Positions 26,563 to 34,287 are shown, counted from the stretch's first letter. The stretch: DNA of 64,000 nt from Anaerovirgula multivorans (GCF_900188145.1 NZ_FZOJ01000021.1:20671-84670), one strand, 5' to 3'. Notes: generated from the sequence alone by a model not told the origin. Program-made: numbers and translations.

Positions 26563-27528
26563 TTATCCATGTAGGTCTTTATAGGATTTTATCCCTACTA
26601 AAGAGGTAGCCTCCGTTATTGCCCTTTGGACAGCCTCCTCCATAGCCTTTGCTGCCAGAAGCCCCACAACATTGATCTCTGCCGCTACCTTATTGGTGGC
26701 CATAGTGAAAATTGTGTCTCCATCCACCATCGTATGTGCGGGGCGCATGGTTCTAGCATAACCATTATGGGTCATAGAAGCAATTTTATTGGCCTGTGCC
26801 TTTGAAAGATCTGCGTTGGTAACAATGACACCGATGGTAGTATTGCCATTAAAGAGATTTTTTTTGCTGCTATATTGTTGAACCATAACAGATTCAGTAT
26901 TGGCAAAGGATTGATAATCAGAGGTTAAGGCTCCTGCAACGATTTTACCGGTTTTGGGATCAATAACATCACCTAGACAATTAACCGCCACCAACGCCCC
27001 CACCTTTAAATCTCCAACCTGGATACAGTAGGTTCCTAATCCTCCCTTCATAGCATAATCTCCACCTAAGAACTTACCTACAGTTGCGCCTGTTCCGGCC
27101 CCAATAGTTCCTTGAGGACAATGCTGATTTGTTGCGTTTTCACAGGCTGCGTAGCCCATCGCTTTATCAGGTCGTACTTTATAATCTCCTACCGTTAAAT
27201 CAAATAATACTGCTGATGCTACAATGGGGACTGTAGTTACTCCTACGTCAAAGCCTACTTTTCTTTCTTCTAAATACTCCATAACACCAGATGCAGCATC
27301 TAAGCCAAAAGCACTTCCCCCAGCAAGAACTACTGCATGCAGCTTATCTACTAAGTTCACTGGATTTAGCAAATCTGTTTCTCTTGTACCAGGGGCACCA
27401 CCCCGTACATCAACACCTCCAGTAGCGCCCTTTTCACAAATAACCACAGTACAGCCTGTTGCTGCAGCAAGATCCTGCTGATGCCCCACCTTGATACCTT
27501 CTATATCTGTAAATTGAATTTCTTGCAA
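26563..27528 (-). CDS. P1-family (DmpA/BapA-like) aminopeptidase
   Basis: 321 residues. Landmarks: GIKVGHQQDLAAATGCTVV, DVRGGAPGTRETDLL near 42, AVVLAGGSAFGLDAASGVM near 66, GTIGAGTGATVGKFLGG near 145, and VIVTNADLSK near 240, all typical of peptidase family S58 proteins, which self-cleave and release N-terminal residues from peptides. The expected nucleophile follows a central Gly in DmpA; I cannot point to it safely here. ATG 27528 has GGGAGG upstream on the minus strand. Monocistronic. Confidence 0.88.
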   Translation of the reverse strand: MQEIQFTDIEGIKVGHQQDLAAATGCTVVICEKGATGGVDVRGGAPGTRETDLLNPVNLVDKLHAVVLAGGSAFGLDAASGVMEYLEERKVGFDVGVTTVPIVASAVLFDLTVGDYKVRPDKAMGYAACENATNQHCPQGTIGAGTGATVGKFLGGDYAMKGGLGTYCIQVGDLKVGALVAVNCLGDVIDPKTGKIVAGALTSDYQSFANTESVMVQQYSSKKNLFNGNTTIGVIVTNADLSKAQANKIASMTHNGYARTMRPAHTMVDGDTIFTMATNKVAAEINVVGLLAAKAMEEAVQRAITEATSLVGIKSYKDLHG

Positions 27529-27576
27529 AACGAAAACCTCCCTCTACTCCAACTATACCAAACAATGTCTTTAACG

Positions 27577-27840
27577 CTAAATACCCCAGAAGGCTTCGAT
27601 GATTTTATCCGATGGTTTTTTAGTACAGGAGCTTACAATTATAAATACAACTAGAGAAAAAATTAAAGGTAATCCTATGGTATGCATGCCTAAAGGTCTT
27701 ACCCATACCTTACTAAAGAGGATATAGGTACCTACTCCTGTAATAATGGAGGCAAAAGCCCCTGAAGCATTGGCTTTTTTCCAATAGAGTCCTAATAGAA
27801 CTGGCCATAGGAAGGTGGAGATTAAGCCAGCATTTCTGTG
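27577..27840 (-). pseudogene. Truncated sodium:solute symporter (PanF-like), C-terminal stump
   Basis: Translating the minus strand from 27840 gives NAGLISTFLWPVLLGLYWKK, SGAFASIITGVGTYILF, a further hydrophobic span and a basic tail ending in FWGI and TAG (27577-27579). This is the end of an SSS-family (pantothenate-type) symporter. About 400 N-terminal residues are missing; the upstream side is joined to a transposase start at about 27840. Confidence 0.75.
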
Positions 27841-27979
27841 TTAACGTAAGTGTTAACATATCTTGGAGTGGCATTTTTCTTTTTCTAGTAAACGCTTCAT
27901 CTGAAAGCCTTACTATATTATGTATACGTTGATCCCCTAATTTAGAGGAAGTTAAGTTTATTCTATTACTTGATTTCAT
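27841..27979 (-). pseudogene. Transposase N-terminal stump (IS4-like)
   Basis: About 46 codons from ATG 27979, with RLSDEAFTRKRKMPLQDM, which resembles the start of IS4-family transposases. The frame then runs into symporter DNA read in another frame. It marks an insertion that was later deleted together with most of the symporter. Family assignment rests on one short motif. Confidence 0.5.
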
Positions 27980-28002
27980 ATTTGAATGTCCTTTTTATAT
28001 AG

Positions 28003-28152
28003 TTGCTTCCAAATATAGTGTTCTATAGCTTATCCACTGTTGAATTTCTATTATTTTTCATAAATAGTATTATGTTACTTATTATATATTATATTGATAT
28101 AAAAACCAATAGAAAAAGCCCAGAGGAGCTTTGGAAATCAAGCGTTATCGCA
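28003..28152 (+). other. Hydrophobic reading-frame fragment of unknown origin
   Basis: About 50 codons from TTG 28003 give a hydrophobic segment (EFLLFFINSIMLLIIYYIDI) and a charged stretch, then run into the 60-bp repeat at 28153. No ribosome site. It may be a leftover of the agr-type membrane genes that follow, but I cannot place it. Confidence 0.25.
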
Positions 28153-28211
28153 CTTTTATCTCATTATGAAATTAGCTGTATATTAATACTCTCTCTTAAG
28201 TTGACAGCATT
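28153..28211 (+). repeat. 60-bp repeat, copy 1 (TTTTATCTCATT...GACAGCATT)
   Basis: Shares TTTTATCTCATT, ACTCTCTCTTA and GTTGACAGCATT, at the same spacing, with 60771-60829 and, inverted, with 63915-63975, where it is joined to the IS1182-type right end. Here it stands alone in the degraded agr region, so it probably marks an excised or deleted insertion. Confidence 0.7.
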
Positions 28212-28304
28212 GTTCTGTCGTCTCTTGAGCTTTCAGTCAGCAATAAACAGTTTATCGGCTATCTTAGCAGTTTACCGAACGTTAATTTGAAATAATACCT
28301 AAGT

Positions 28305-28554
28305 ATGTTACTTTTATATAAAGCATACTTAATAGAAAATGCAATAGAGGCTGCTTGTATGACGGCAGGTGAAAAGTGGATTAAGTTTACCATAGATTAT
28401 CATGAGAATAGTTATGTACTAGAAATTGAAAACACAGGGCAGATAGATTTTGAGCTTATAAATATTTTATATGAGCCAGGGGCTTCCACTAAAGATTCAG
28501 TAGCAAGAGGGTATGGACTTCATATATGCAAAAAAATATTAGAGAAATATCATT
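28305..28554 (+). pseudogene. AgrC-like GHKL histidine kinase, C-terminal fragment
   Basis: About 83 codons matching the ATPase end of GHKL sensor kinases: N-box IENAIEAA (residues 11-18), then LEIENTG, LYEPGASTKDSVARGYGLHI as the G-box region, and CKKILEKYH. Everything N-terminal (sensor domain, phospho-His region) is absent and the last strand is replaced by foreign sequence near 28555. A kinase of this class normally detects the autoinducer made from the neighbouring AgrD. Confidence 0.7.
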
Positions 28555-28686
28555 GTATTTTTGCTAGGTTATGAAAGATTATTTTTATCGCTAATTAGTT
28601 TTTTCAGTTTGTTAGGCATCACTCTAGCATTTTTCTTAGCAACACCGTTAGGTAGTAAATTCATTAGGATTATAGTCTGGAGCTAG
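28543..28686 (+). pseudogene. AgrB-like peptide-processing protein, C-terminal fragment
   Basis: A frame opening at 28543 and ending at TAG 28684-28686 encodes a hydrophobic double span (LFLSLISFFSLLGITLAFFL) and the tail PLGSKFIRIIVWS. It ends 15 bp before agrD, where agrB belongs. Assignment rests on position and hydrophobicity only. It is fused out of frame to the kinase fragment, so a deletion removed the kinase end and most of agrB. Confidence 0.45.
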
Positions 28687-28701
28687 AAGGGAGGTATAAG
28701 A

Positions 28702-28821
28702 ATGTTTAAAAAACTTAAGACTAGCGTTTTATCAGTAGCAGCTATGAGTGGTGTAAGTCCAGCTAGTATGTGGTATATATATGAGCCAGATATACCGAAA
28801 AGTATTAAAAAAGAATTGTAG
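28702..28821 (+). CDS. agrD: AgrD-like cyclic lactone autoinducer prepeptide, serine type
   Basis: 39 residues behind an excellent site (AAGGGAGG, 7 bp before ATG). The N-terminal basic amphipathic leader is FKKLKTSVLSVAAMSGV; then comes the putative ring SMWYI (residues 22-26), and the acidic, Pro-containing tail YEPDIPKSIKKEL. It aligns with clostridial AgrD prepeptides such as C. perfringens AgrD, whose ring is CLWFT followed by HQPEEPKSL. The ring-forming Cys is Ser here, as in some staphylococcal lactone peptides. AgrB would cut after the ring and close it. The locus has lost intact agrB and agrC, so the peptide is probably orphaned unless served in trans. Too short for usual gene callers. 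Confidence 0.82.
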   Translation: MFKKLKTSVLSVAAMSGVSPASMWYIYEPDIPKSIKKEL

Positions 28822-28831
28822 GTTATAGTCT

Positions 28832-29545
28832 ATGGCTAATATATTAATTTGTGATGATCATAAACCTATAAGAAAAATGCTAGAGAAAATAGCCTCTGAA
28901 AATCCTTTTGTCAGCAAAGTTTTTGTTGCTGAAGATGGGGTAGAGGCGGTAAAAGTAGTACAGCAAGAAAAAATTGATATTGCATTACTTGATATCGATA
29001 TGCCTAATTTAAATGGGATTGATGCAGCAAAGCTTATCAATAAAATATCTCCTGATACAAAATTTGTTTTTATAACTGCTCATATGGAGTATGCTATTGA
29101 TTCCTTTGCTGTTCATCCCTATAACTATTTGATTAAACCAATAGATATTACTGTTTTAAAAGATAATCTTAATGAAATTGTACTAAGTATAATGAATAGT
29201 TCCAAACAACCTAGTATCAGCATGATAACTGTAAAAGATAAAAATAATACATTAATACTACCGCTAAAAGAGATAATTTTTTTTGAAAAAGTAGGTAAAG
29301 ATACAGTTGTTAATACTAATAAAGAAGAGTATGTTATAAATAAGACTTTAGCGGAACTAGAAAGTAAGTTAAATAGCAACTTATTAAGAGTACATCAATC
29401 TTTTATAGTAAATATTAATAAAATTGCTAAAATTTAAGAAATAGGCAACAGATCATACAGTATTGAATTTAATTGCACTAAAAAGAATGCTTATATGAGT
29501 AGATATAAATTTGAAAAACTTAAAGGACTTTCTCTTTTCAATTAA
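28832..29545 (+). pseudogene. AgrA/LytTR response regulator interrupted by an in-frame stop
   Basis: ATG 28832. The receiver domain (about 1-120) has DD near 8-9, phospho-acceptor Asp in LLDIDMPNLNG near 54, and K in YLIKPID near 105. The LytTR DNA-binding domain begins near 135 and contains FFEKVGKDTVV and LLRVHQSFIVNINKI. TAA at 29435-29437 cuts it at 201 residues, but the same frame continues with EIGNRSYSIEFN and MSRYKFEKLKG to TAA 29543-29545, the normal LytTR end. So a single nonsense change removes the last 36 residues. DNA binding is probably lost. Confidence 0.82.
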
Positions 29546-29880
29546 TGAGGAAGTCTTTTTTTGTTTAGTTACTTATACCATAAATATGGTTAAATAATAG
29601 CGATATTTGGCTATATACGCTTAAAAGAAAGGTATAATAGCTAGTGCATAGAACATTGAATATAAATAATGGTACCATTAAATCTGACTTGAAGGGAGGG
29701 TTGTTTCATGAAATAAAAAAAGAGCTGTATGTTTATTTAGCAATAAGAGAAAACCATACGCTTAATATATTTCATAAAAGTTTAGCAGTAGATACCAATT
29801 TTCTATTTAGATTGCTGTATCCTAATTTAATAAGTCTAAATATAAGTTATGTACTAAAGAAAAAAAGAAGGAGTGTTCAT
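29546..29880. other. Gap before the exported protein gene
   Basis: About 335 AT-rich bases. An open frame (29644-29880) is in phase with the next gene but lacks a ribosome site and known motifs; I treat it as non-coding. CTTAAAAGAAAGGTATAATAG (29619-29639 region) contains a good -10 box, TATAAT, at 29633-29638, so a promoter for the following gene is likely here. Confidence 0.4.
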
Positions 29881-30615
29881 ATGTTTAAGGAGAATCTTTT
29901 AAGAATAATTACATTGATAGTTTTAGTAATGCTTGTAGGTTCAGTAAATGTATTTGCAAATACAGAAGAATGTGCAGATGAGTTAACTAAGGAAGAGATT
30001 GCATCCAAATTTGAGGAAATCAACTCAAAATATGAAATAGATGAGCCCTTTAGTGAAGAAGATGCAGATGAGTTAACTAAGGAAGAGATTGCACTCAAAT
30101 TTGAGGAAATCAACTCAAAATATGAAATAGATGAGCCCTTCAGTGAAGAAGATGTAGAATTTGTTAAAAAATATGCTAAGAAAATAGAACAAGATAAAGA
30201 AGATAATGATATAGGAATAATGGGGTATGTAGGAGATTCCTTTAATGTTTCTGGTACTAGCTCAGATGGACTCGTTTCTGCAAATATTTCTGGTAATGGA
30301 TGGAGTGATATGGGATATATAAACCACTCATACGGTGCAGAGTATGAAACAAAAGCTACTAGAAATGGACATATGGTTACAAAAATAGAGGCCCAGGTAG
30401 ACCATACAGCTTTTGGTTTAGTTGGATCTGATGGTAATATTGGCAAGGTATATTCTAATTCTTTGAAGGGCTCTGCTAGCAATGTAAGTAGTTATAGATT
30501 TAAAAGAAGTGAAAAATATACTGCAGCCGCCTTATACTCTACTACATCAGTTAAGTCAGATATTCATTATCAAAACGGATCTAGTGCGGGCTCATTTACA
30601 ATTAGATATCCATAA
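29881..30615 (+). CDS. Exported protein of unknown function with duplicated acidic segment
   Basis: 244 residues from ATG 29881 (after AAGAAGGAG). Signal peptide about 1-24 (KENLLRI, hydrophobic core, VNVFA-N). Residues 32-91 are two almost identical 30-residue acidic repeats (starting ADELTKEEIA, ending PFSEED). The C-terminal part (about 110-244) is Gly/Ser/aromatic-rich and looks beta-stranded (DMGYINHSYGAEYET, SVKSDIHYQNGSS). I recognise no family. Its place right after the agr-type genes suggests a former quorum-controlled exported product; this is inference. Confidence 0.65.
   Translation: MFKENLLRIITLIVLVMLVGSVNVFANTEECADELTKEEIASKFEEINSKYEIDEPFSEEDADELTKEEIALKFEEINSKYEIDEPFSEEDVEFVKKYAKKIEQDKEDNDIGIMGYVGDSFNVSGTSSDGLVSANISGNGWSDMGYINHSYGAEYETKATRNGHMVTKIEAQVDHTAFGLVGSDGNIGKVYSNSLKGSASNVSSYRFKRSEKYTAAALYSTTSVKSDIHYQNGSSAGSFTIRYP
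29974..30153 (+). repeat. 90-bp tandem duplication inside the exported protein gene
   Basis: 29974-30063 and 30064-30153 are identical except for about three bases, keep the frame, and encode the duplicated acidic segment. The near identity points to a recent event. Confidence 0.95.
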
Positions 30616-30667
30616 TAGCATATCAAAATTTTTTTACAAAGACATTTAGTGATAAAATAATTTCAAG

Positions 30668-30703
30668 AAAGAACTCTTGTTAAGCTAAGCAAGAGTTCTT
30701 TTT
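30668..30703 (+). terminator. Terminator after the exported protein gene
   Basis: AAAGAACTCTTG (30668-30679) pairs with CAAGAGTTCTTT (30690-30701), and T continues. Confidence 0.85.
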
Positions 30704-31316
30704 CGACTATCTATTATCATAAGTTCATACACTTATACATTTCTCAGATTTGCATATAGTTTCTGACTTGTTAATTTTTTAATATTTAGTTATTTGCAGT
30801 GCGCAATAAATAATATTTAAAAAAGAAATATAGATGTCAAAACATAGGCGTCAAGCTAAAAAAGTTGACTTTCAATTTAGTAATAAATCTCCATTGAAAA
30901 TTATATAAAAAATGAGAACCTCAGTATTGGCTAAATACTAACAAAGAAGGTTCTTATTATGAAACTGGACTATACTTTATCAGCATTTAGCGATTTTATC
31001 AAGTACTTTACATCTTGGGAATCAGAGGTAAGCAATTGGTTTAACAGTATTCTTTTCCAATATATAAAAAAATTGGACTAGCTTGGCACCTATGGATATC
31101 AAAGTATAAGTACGTTATTTTAAAGTGCTTTTTAATACATATATATGAAAAATAAAGGGTTATTAGAGAAGAGATAGAAATTATTAGTATTGACTAAAGT
31201 AAAAATTAAAGCGATTAAAATTCTATGAAAGGTGGTGGAATAGTTGATTTAAAATATATAAGAACTAAAAGATATTAAATATTAGAAGATAAAACCTTGA
31301 ATAATGGGGGGATTAT
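30704..31316. other. AT-rich degraded stretch
   Basis: About 610 bases without a convincing gene. It holds a hairpin at 30912-30955 (GAACCT...AGTATT/AATACT...AGGTTC) directly before a 40-codon frame (30959-31081), see the next entry, and otherwise stop-rich sequence. Confidence 0.5.
30959..31081 (+). pseudogene. Short frame resembling a transposase fragment
   Basis: 40 codons starting at ATG 30959; the segment FSDFIKYFTSWESEVSNWFN is reminiscent of the C-terminal part of ISL3-type transposases, but too short to be sure. The adjacent hairpin could be an element end. It could equally be a chance frame. Confidence 0.25.
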
Positions 31317-31445
31317 ATGTATAAAAAAAATCTGTATATGTATATTATTATTGGCGGGATTGTAGGAGTATTTTTCGGAGGTTTTTGGCAAGGAATTAGT
31401 GCAATGACGTTAATATATATTGCTGAATTATTAGATAAAAAATAA
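31317..31445 (+). CDS. Small hydrophobic membrane peptide
   Basis: 42 residues, ATG 31317 directly after TGGGGGGAT (a good ribosome site). Basic start MYKKN, a long hydrophobic stretch of about 27 residues with a GGIVGVFFGGFW glycine pattern, and a charged end ELLDKK. Glycine-rich single- or double-span peptides of this size occur as bacteriocins, toxins or assembly factors; nothing selects among these. Not found by length-limited gene calling. Confidence 0.5.
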   Translation: MYKKNLYMYIIIGGIVGVFFGGFWQGISAMTLIYIAELLDKK

Positions 31446-31519
31446 TTTTTAAAAGGCTATGAGACAAAGGAGATAAAACGAGCAACCTATCTCTTGTCTT
31501 ATACAGACCAAGGGTACAG

Positions 31520-32371
31520 ACCAAGGGGACGGTTCTGTTGGTTGAATCACCTCTAAATACATGATAACATAAATTTGGAGGTGATTTCTTATGCCAAGAA
31601 AAGCAAGAGAGAAAAGCGAAAGCGGTAACTATCATATAATTTTACGAGGGATCAATAAGCAAATTATATTTGAAGATGAGGAAGATAACACAAAATTTTT
31701 ACAGACATTGAATGAGTATAAAGATAAAAGTGGATATAAGATTTATGGATATTGTCTGATGGGAAATCATGCGCATATCCTTTTACAAGAAGTAGAAGAG
31801 GGAATAGAAACAATCATGCGACGTATAGGGTCAAGCTATGTATATTGGTACAACTGGAAGTACAAGAGGTGTGGTCATTTGTTTCAAGATAGATATAAAA
31901 GTGAGCCAATTGAAAATGAAAGCTACTTTTTAACAGTATTACGATACATACATCAAAACCCTGTAAAAGCAGGAATAACAAAGAACATAGAAAGCTATAA
32001 ATGGAGTAGTTATAATAAATTCATAGACAAAGAAGGAATTGCAGATATAGATTTTGTATTAAAAATATTTGATAGCAATAGAGAAAAAGCAATAGAGAAA
32101 TTTAAAACATACCATAAAGAAATAAATGATGAAAAATGCTTAGATATCGAAGAAAAAAGAAGATCGACAGATGATGAAGCAATAGAAGTAATTAAAAGGA
32201 TTTGCAATCTAAAAAGCTGTCTGGAGATTCAAAAAATTGATCAACATACGAGAGACAAATACTTGAAAAGATTAAAAGAAGAAGGCCTATCTACAAGGCA
32301 AATAACAAGGTTAACAGGAATTAGTAGAGGTATTGTTCTGAAAAGCTAACCACAAGAACCGTCCCCTTGGT
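31520..32371 (+). mobile_element. RAYT transposase gene with flanking REP inverted repeats
   Basis: The left end 31520-31543 (contains GGGGACGGTTC) and right end 32348-32371 (contains GAACCGTCCCC) are inverted repeats matching at about 22 of 24 bases. The right end overlaps the transposase stop codon. Just outside the left end, ACAGACCAAGGG is duplicated in tandem. The unit looks recent and possibly active as a source of REPs. Confidence 0.8.
31591..32349 (+). CDS. REP-associated tyrosine transposase (RAYT, Y1/HUH)
   Basis: 252 residues. HUH motif HAH in GYCLMGNHAHILLQ near residue 54, nucleophile Tyr in SSYVYWYNWKY near 83, then GHLFQDRYKSEPIE near 97 and RYIHQNPVKAGI, all diagnostic for RAYT proteins. 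A C-terminal helix-turn-helix-like segment (STRQITRLTGISRGIV, about 235-250) could bind DNA. ATG 31591 follows GGAGGTGAT. Y1 enzymes cut and join single-stranded hairpins such as the flanking REP ends. Confidence 0.92.
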   Translation: MPRKAREKSESGNYHIILRGINKQIIFEDEEDNTKFLQTLNEYKDKSGYKIYGYCLMGNHAHILLQEVEEGIETIMRRIGSSYVYWYNWKYKRCGHLFQDRYKSEPIENESYFLTVLRYIHQNPVKAGITKNIESYKWSSYNKFIDKEGIADIDFVLKIFDSNREKAIEKFKTYHKEINDEKCLDIEEKRRSTDDEAIEVIKRICNLKSCLEIQKIDQHTRDKYLKRLKEEGLSTRQITRLTGISRGIVLKS

Positions 32372-32834
32372 ATCTCTGTATTTTAATCGACAGATAAGGA
32401 CAAATAATGCTATTATTATCGAAATGTATTGAAAAATTCAGAATATATGCTATTGCACCTAAAAGAGATTTCATATAAAATAATAATGAGGCTTATCCAG
32501 TATTATCCTTTTCTATATAGATGTTTACCGCTAGATTTTAATTTTAATATACTAAGGGGCCACATTTGCAGTCATTGGCTATGTCTTTCAGTCAAGGGCG
32601 AAACCGTAGACCTGTGTATATTAAAATTAAGTTTTATAAGCGTATGTCTATAATATTTCCCAGATGGGTATTTAAGCAATATTTATTACATATTTTGTAT
32701 TGAGAAGAAATTCACCACTAGTTTTAAAAAACATGGAGGGAGGTATTTCTATTATCGTGAAGGGAGGATTGTGGGAAAAAGGATAAATGGGCTTAACGCT
32801 TTATTAAAATTTGCTTAATAAAGGAGGTTTTATT
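32372..32834. other. Gap upstream of the symporter gene
   Basis: About 460 bases. It contains palindromic repeat copy 3 (32538-32630) and the symporter leader. An overlapping open frame (32429-32653) consists of the repeat read through and is not a gene. Confidence 0.5.
32538..32630 (-). repeat. 93-bp palindromic repeat, copy 3 (reverse orientation)
   Basis: Perfect 15-bp ends TTAATTTTAATATAC (32538-32552) and GTATATTAAAATTAA (32616-32630), same length as copy 1. Read on the minus strand it has TCTACGGTTTCGC and GACTGCAAATGTGGCC, as in copies 1 and 2. Confidence 0.85.
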
Positions 32835-34052
32835 TTGAAACTGACAACAAAAATATTAATCGGTCTTATAACAGGTATTGTTGCAGGTCTAGCATTAGGG
32901 GGATCAGCTGAATTAGCTACTACCTACATAGCACCTTTTGGGACACTATTTTTTAATCTAATTAGAATGATTATTGTTCCCCTAGTATTTTCTTCTTTAA
33001 TTGTAGGCGCTGCCAGTACAGGAGATGTTAAAAAGCTTGGTAGGATAGGTGGAAAAACCATCGGATTTTATTTAATTACGACAGCTGTAGCTGTAACCAT
33101 CGGACTTATATTAGGAAACCTGTTCCAACCAGGGGCAGGATTAAGCATCCCAATAGATGCAACCGTTGAGCCAGGGCAAGCACCACCACTAGCACAAACC
33201 TTAATCAATATTATTCCTAGTAATCCATTAAATGCATTAGTAAGCGGAAGTATGCTTCAAATCATCGTATTTGCTCTATTCTTAGGAGTAGGTGTAACTA
33301 CTGTAGGAGAAAAGGGTCAGCCCTTCTTAAATTTCTTTGACAGCTTAGCAGAAATTATGTACAAAATTACTGCTACCATTATGAGCTTGGCACCTTATGG
33401 TGTATTTGCCTTAATCACACCAGTTGTTGCTCAGAATGGGCCAGCAGTATTACTGCCACTTTTAAAGGTAATTATTGCTGTATATTTAGGAGCAATACTA
33501 CATTCCCTAATTGTTTATTCTTCATTAGTAAAGATTTTTGGAAAGATGAGTCCATTAAAATTCTTCAAGGGAATTTCACCTGCTGCTACAGTGGCCTTCA
33601 GTACCGCCAGTAGTGCAGGAGCCCTGCCAGTGACTATTAAATCTGCCAAAGAAAACCTAGGTGTACCCAATGGTATTGCCAGCTTTGTATTACCTTTAGG
33701 AGCAACCATCAATATGGATGGTACTGCTTTATATCAAGGGGTATGTGCACTTTTCGTAGCCCAGGTTTATGGCCTTGATTTATCTATTGCGCAACAGGTA
33801 ACGATTATTTTGACAGCAACATTAGCCTCTATAGGTACAGCAGGTGTACCAGGAGCCGGCTTTATCATGTTAACTATGGTATTAACCTCGGTAGGACTAC
33901 CTATAGAAGGAGCAGCATTAATTGCTGGTATCGACAGAATTTTAGATATGGCTAGAACTGCTGTTAACGTAGTAGGGGATGCTGCAGTAGCGGTTTCTGT
34001 ATCTGCAACTGAAAATGAACTAGAAGTTACAGAGGAAGCGAAATCAATCTAG
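32835..34052 (+). CDS. Dicarboxylate/amino acid:cation symporter (DAACS, GltP-like)
   Basis: 405 residues from TTG 32835, 8 bp after AAAGGAGG; the upstream frame from 32811 would place the ribosome site inside the gene. Eight spans plus two re-entrant loops expected; family motifs are TASSAGALPVT near 258, LPLGATINMDGTALYQGVCALFVAQ split around 285-310, GVPGAGFIML near 335, and RTAVNVVGDAAVAV near 378. It takes up glutamate, aspartate or dicarboxylates with Na+ or H+. Monocistronic. Confidence 0.93.
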   Translation: MKLTTKILIGLITGIVAGLALGGSAELATTYIAPFGTLFFNLIRMIIVPLVFSSLIVGAASTGDVKKLGRIGGKTIGFYLITTAVAVTIGLILGNLFQPGAGLSIPIDATVEPGQAPPLAQTLINIIPSNPLNALVSGSMLQIIVFALFLGVGVTTVGEKGQPFLNFFDSLAEIMYKITATIMSLAPYGVFALITPVVAQNGPAVLLPLLKVIIAVYLGAILHSLIVYSSLVKIFGKMSPLKFFKGISPAATVAFSTASSAGALPVTIKSAKENLGVPNGIASFVLPLGATINMDGTALYQGVCALFVAQVYGLDLSIAQQVTIILTATLASIGTAGVPGAGFIMLTMVLTSVGLPIEGAALIAGIDRILDMARTAVNVVGDAAVAVSVSATENELEVTEEAKSI

Positions 34053-34079
34053 ACTAAATAAAGGTAATAAGCAAATGAT

Positions 34080-34106
34080 CGCCCTAGAATTTTCTAGGGC
34101 TTTTTG
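34080..34106 (+). terminator. Terminator of the symporter gene
   Basis: GCCCTAGAA and TTCTAGGGC form the stem (34081-34100), followed by TTTTTG. Confidence 0.9.
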
Positions 34107-34237
34107 TGTCATGAAACAGAAGGACTCCTAATAAAAATGTAAAAATAATTAAGTAAATACTACTATAGGGAGTGAAGGCATATGTTGGGTGGTTATATAG
34201 GAAAGCTACTAAACATCAATCTTAGATAGGGTTCAAA

Positions 34238-34283
34238 TAAAAAAAGCTTTAGGAGAAGAGGCAATTTCCCCTGAAGCTTTTTA
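34238..34283 (-). terminator. Terminator of the first HD-GYP gene
   Basis: On the minus strand AAAAAGCTTCAGG pairs with CCTAAAGCTTTTT (one mismatch) and leads into a T-run. Confidence 0.8.
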
Positions 34284-34287
34284 CCTT

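Noticed and set aside
29435..29437. Recoding of the stop in the LytTR regulator
   Set aside because: The codon is TAA, which is not used for selenocysteine or pyrrolysine, and neighbouring genes are decayed.
29644..29880. N-terminal extension in frame with the exported protein
   Set aside because: The internal ATG 29881 has AAGGAG and starts a clear signal peptide; the extension has neither a site nor a domain.
32429..32653. 74-codon frame upstream of the symporter
   Set aside because: It reads through the 93-bp palindromic repeat; related phrases appear wherever the repeat is present.
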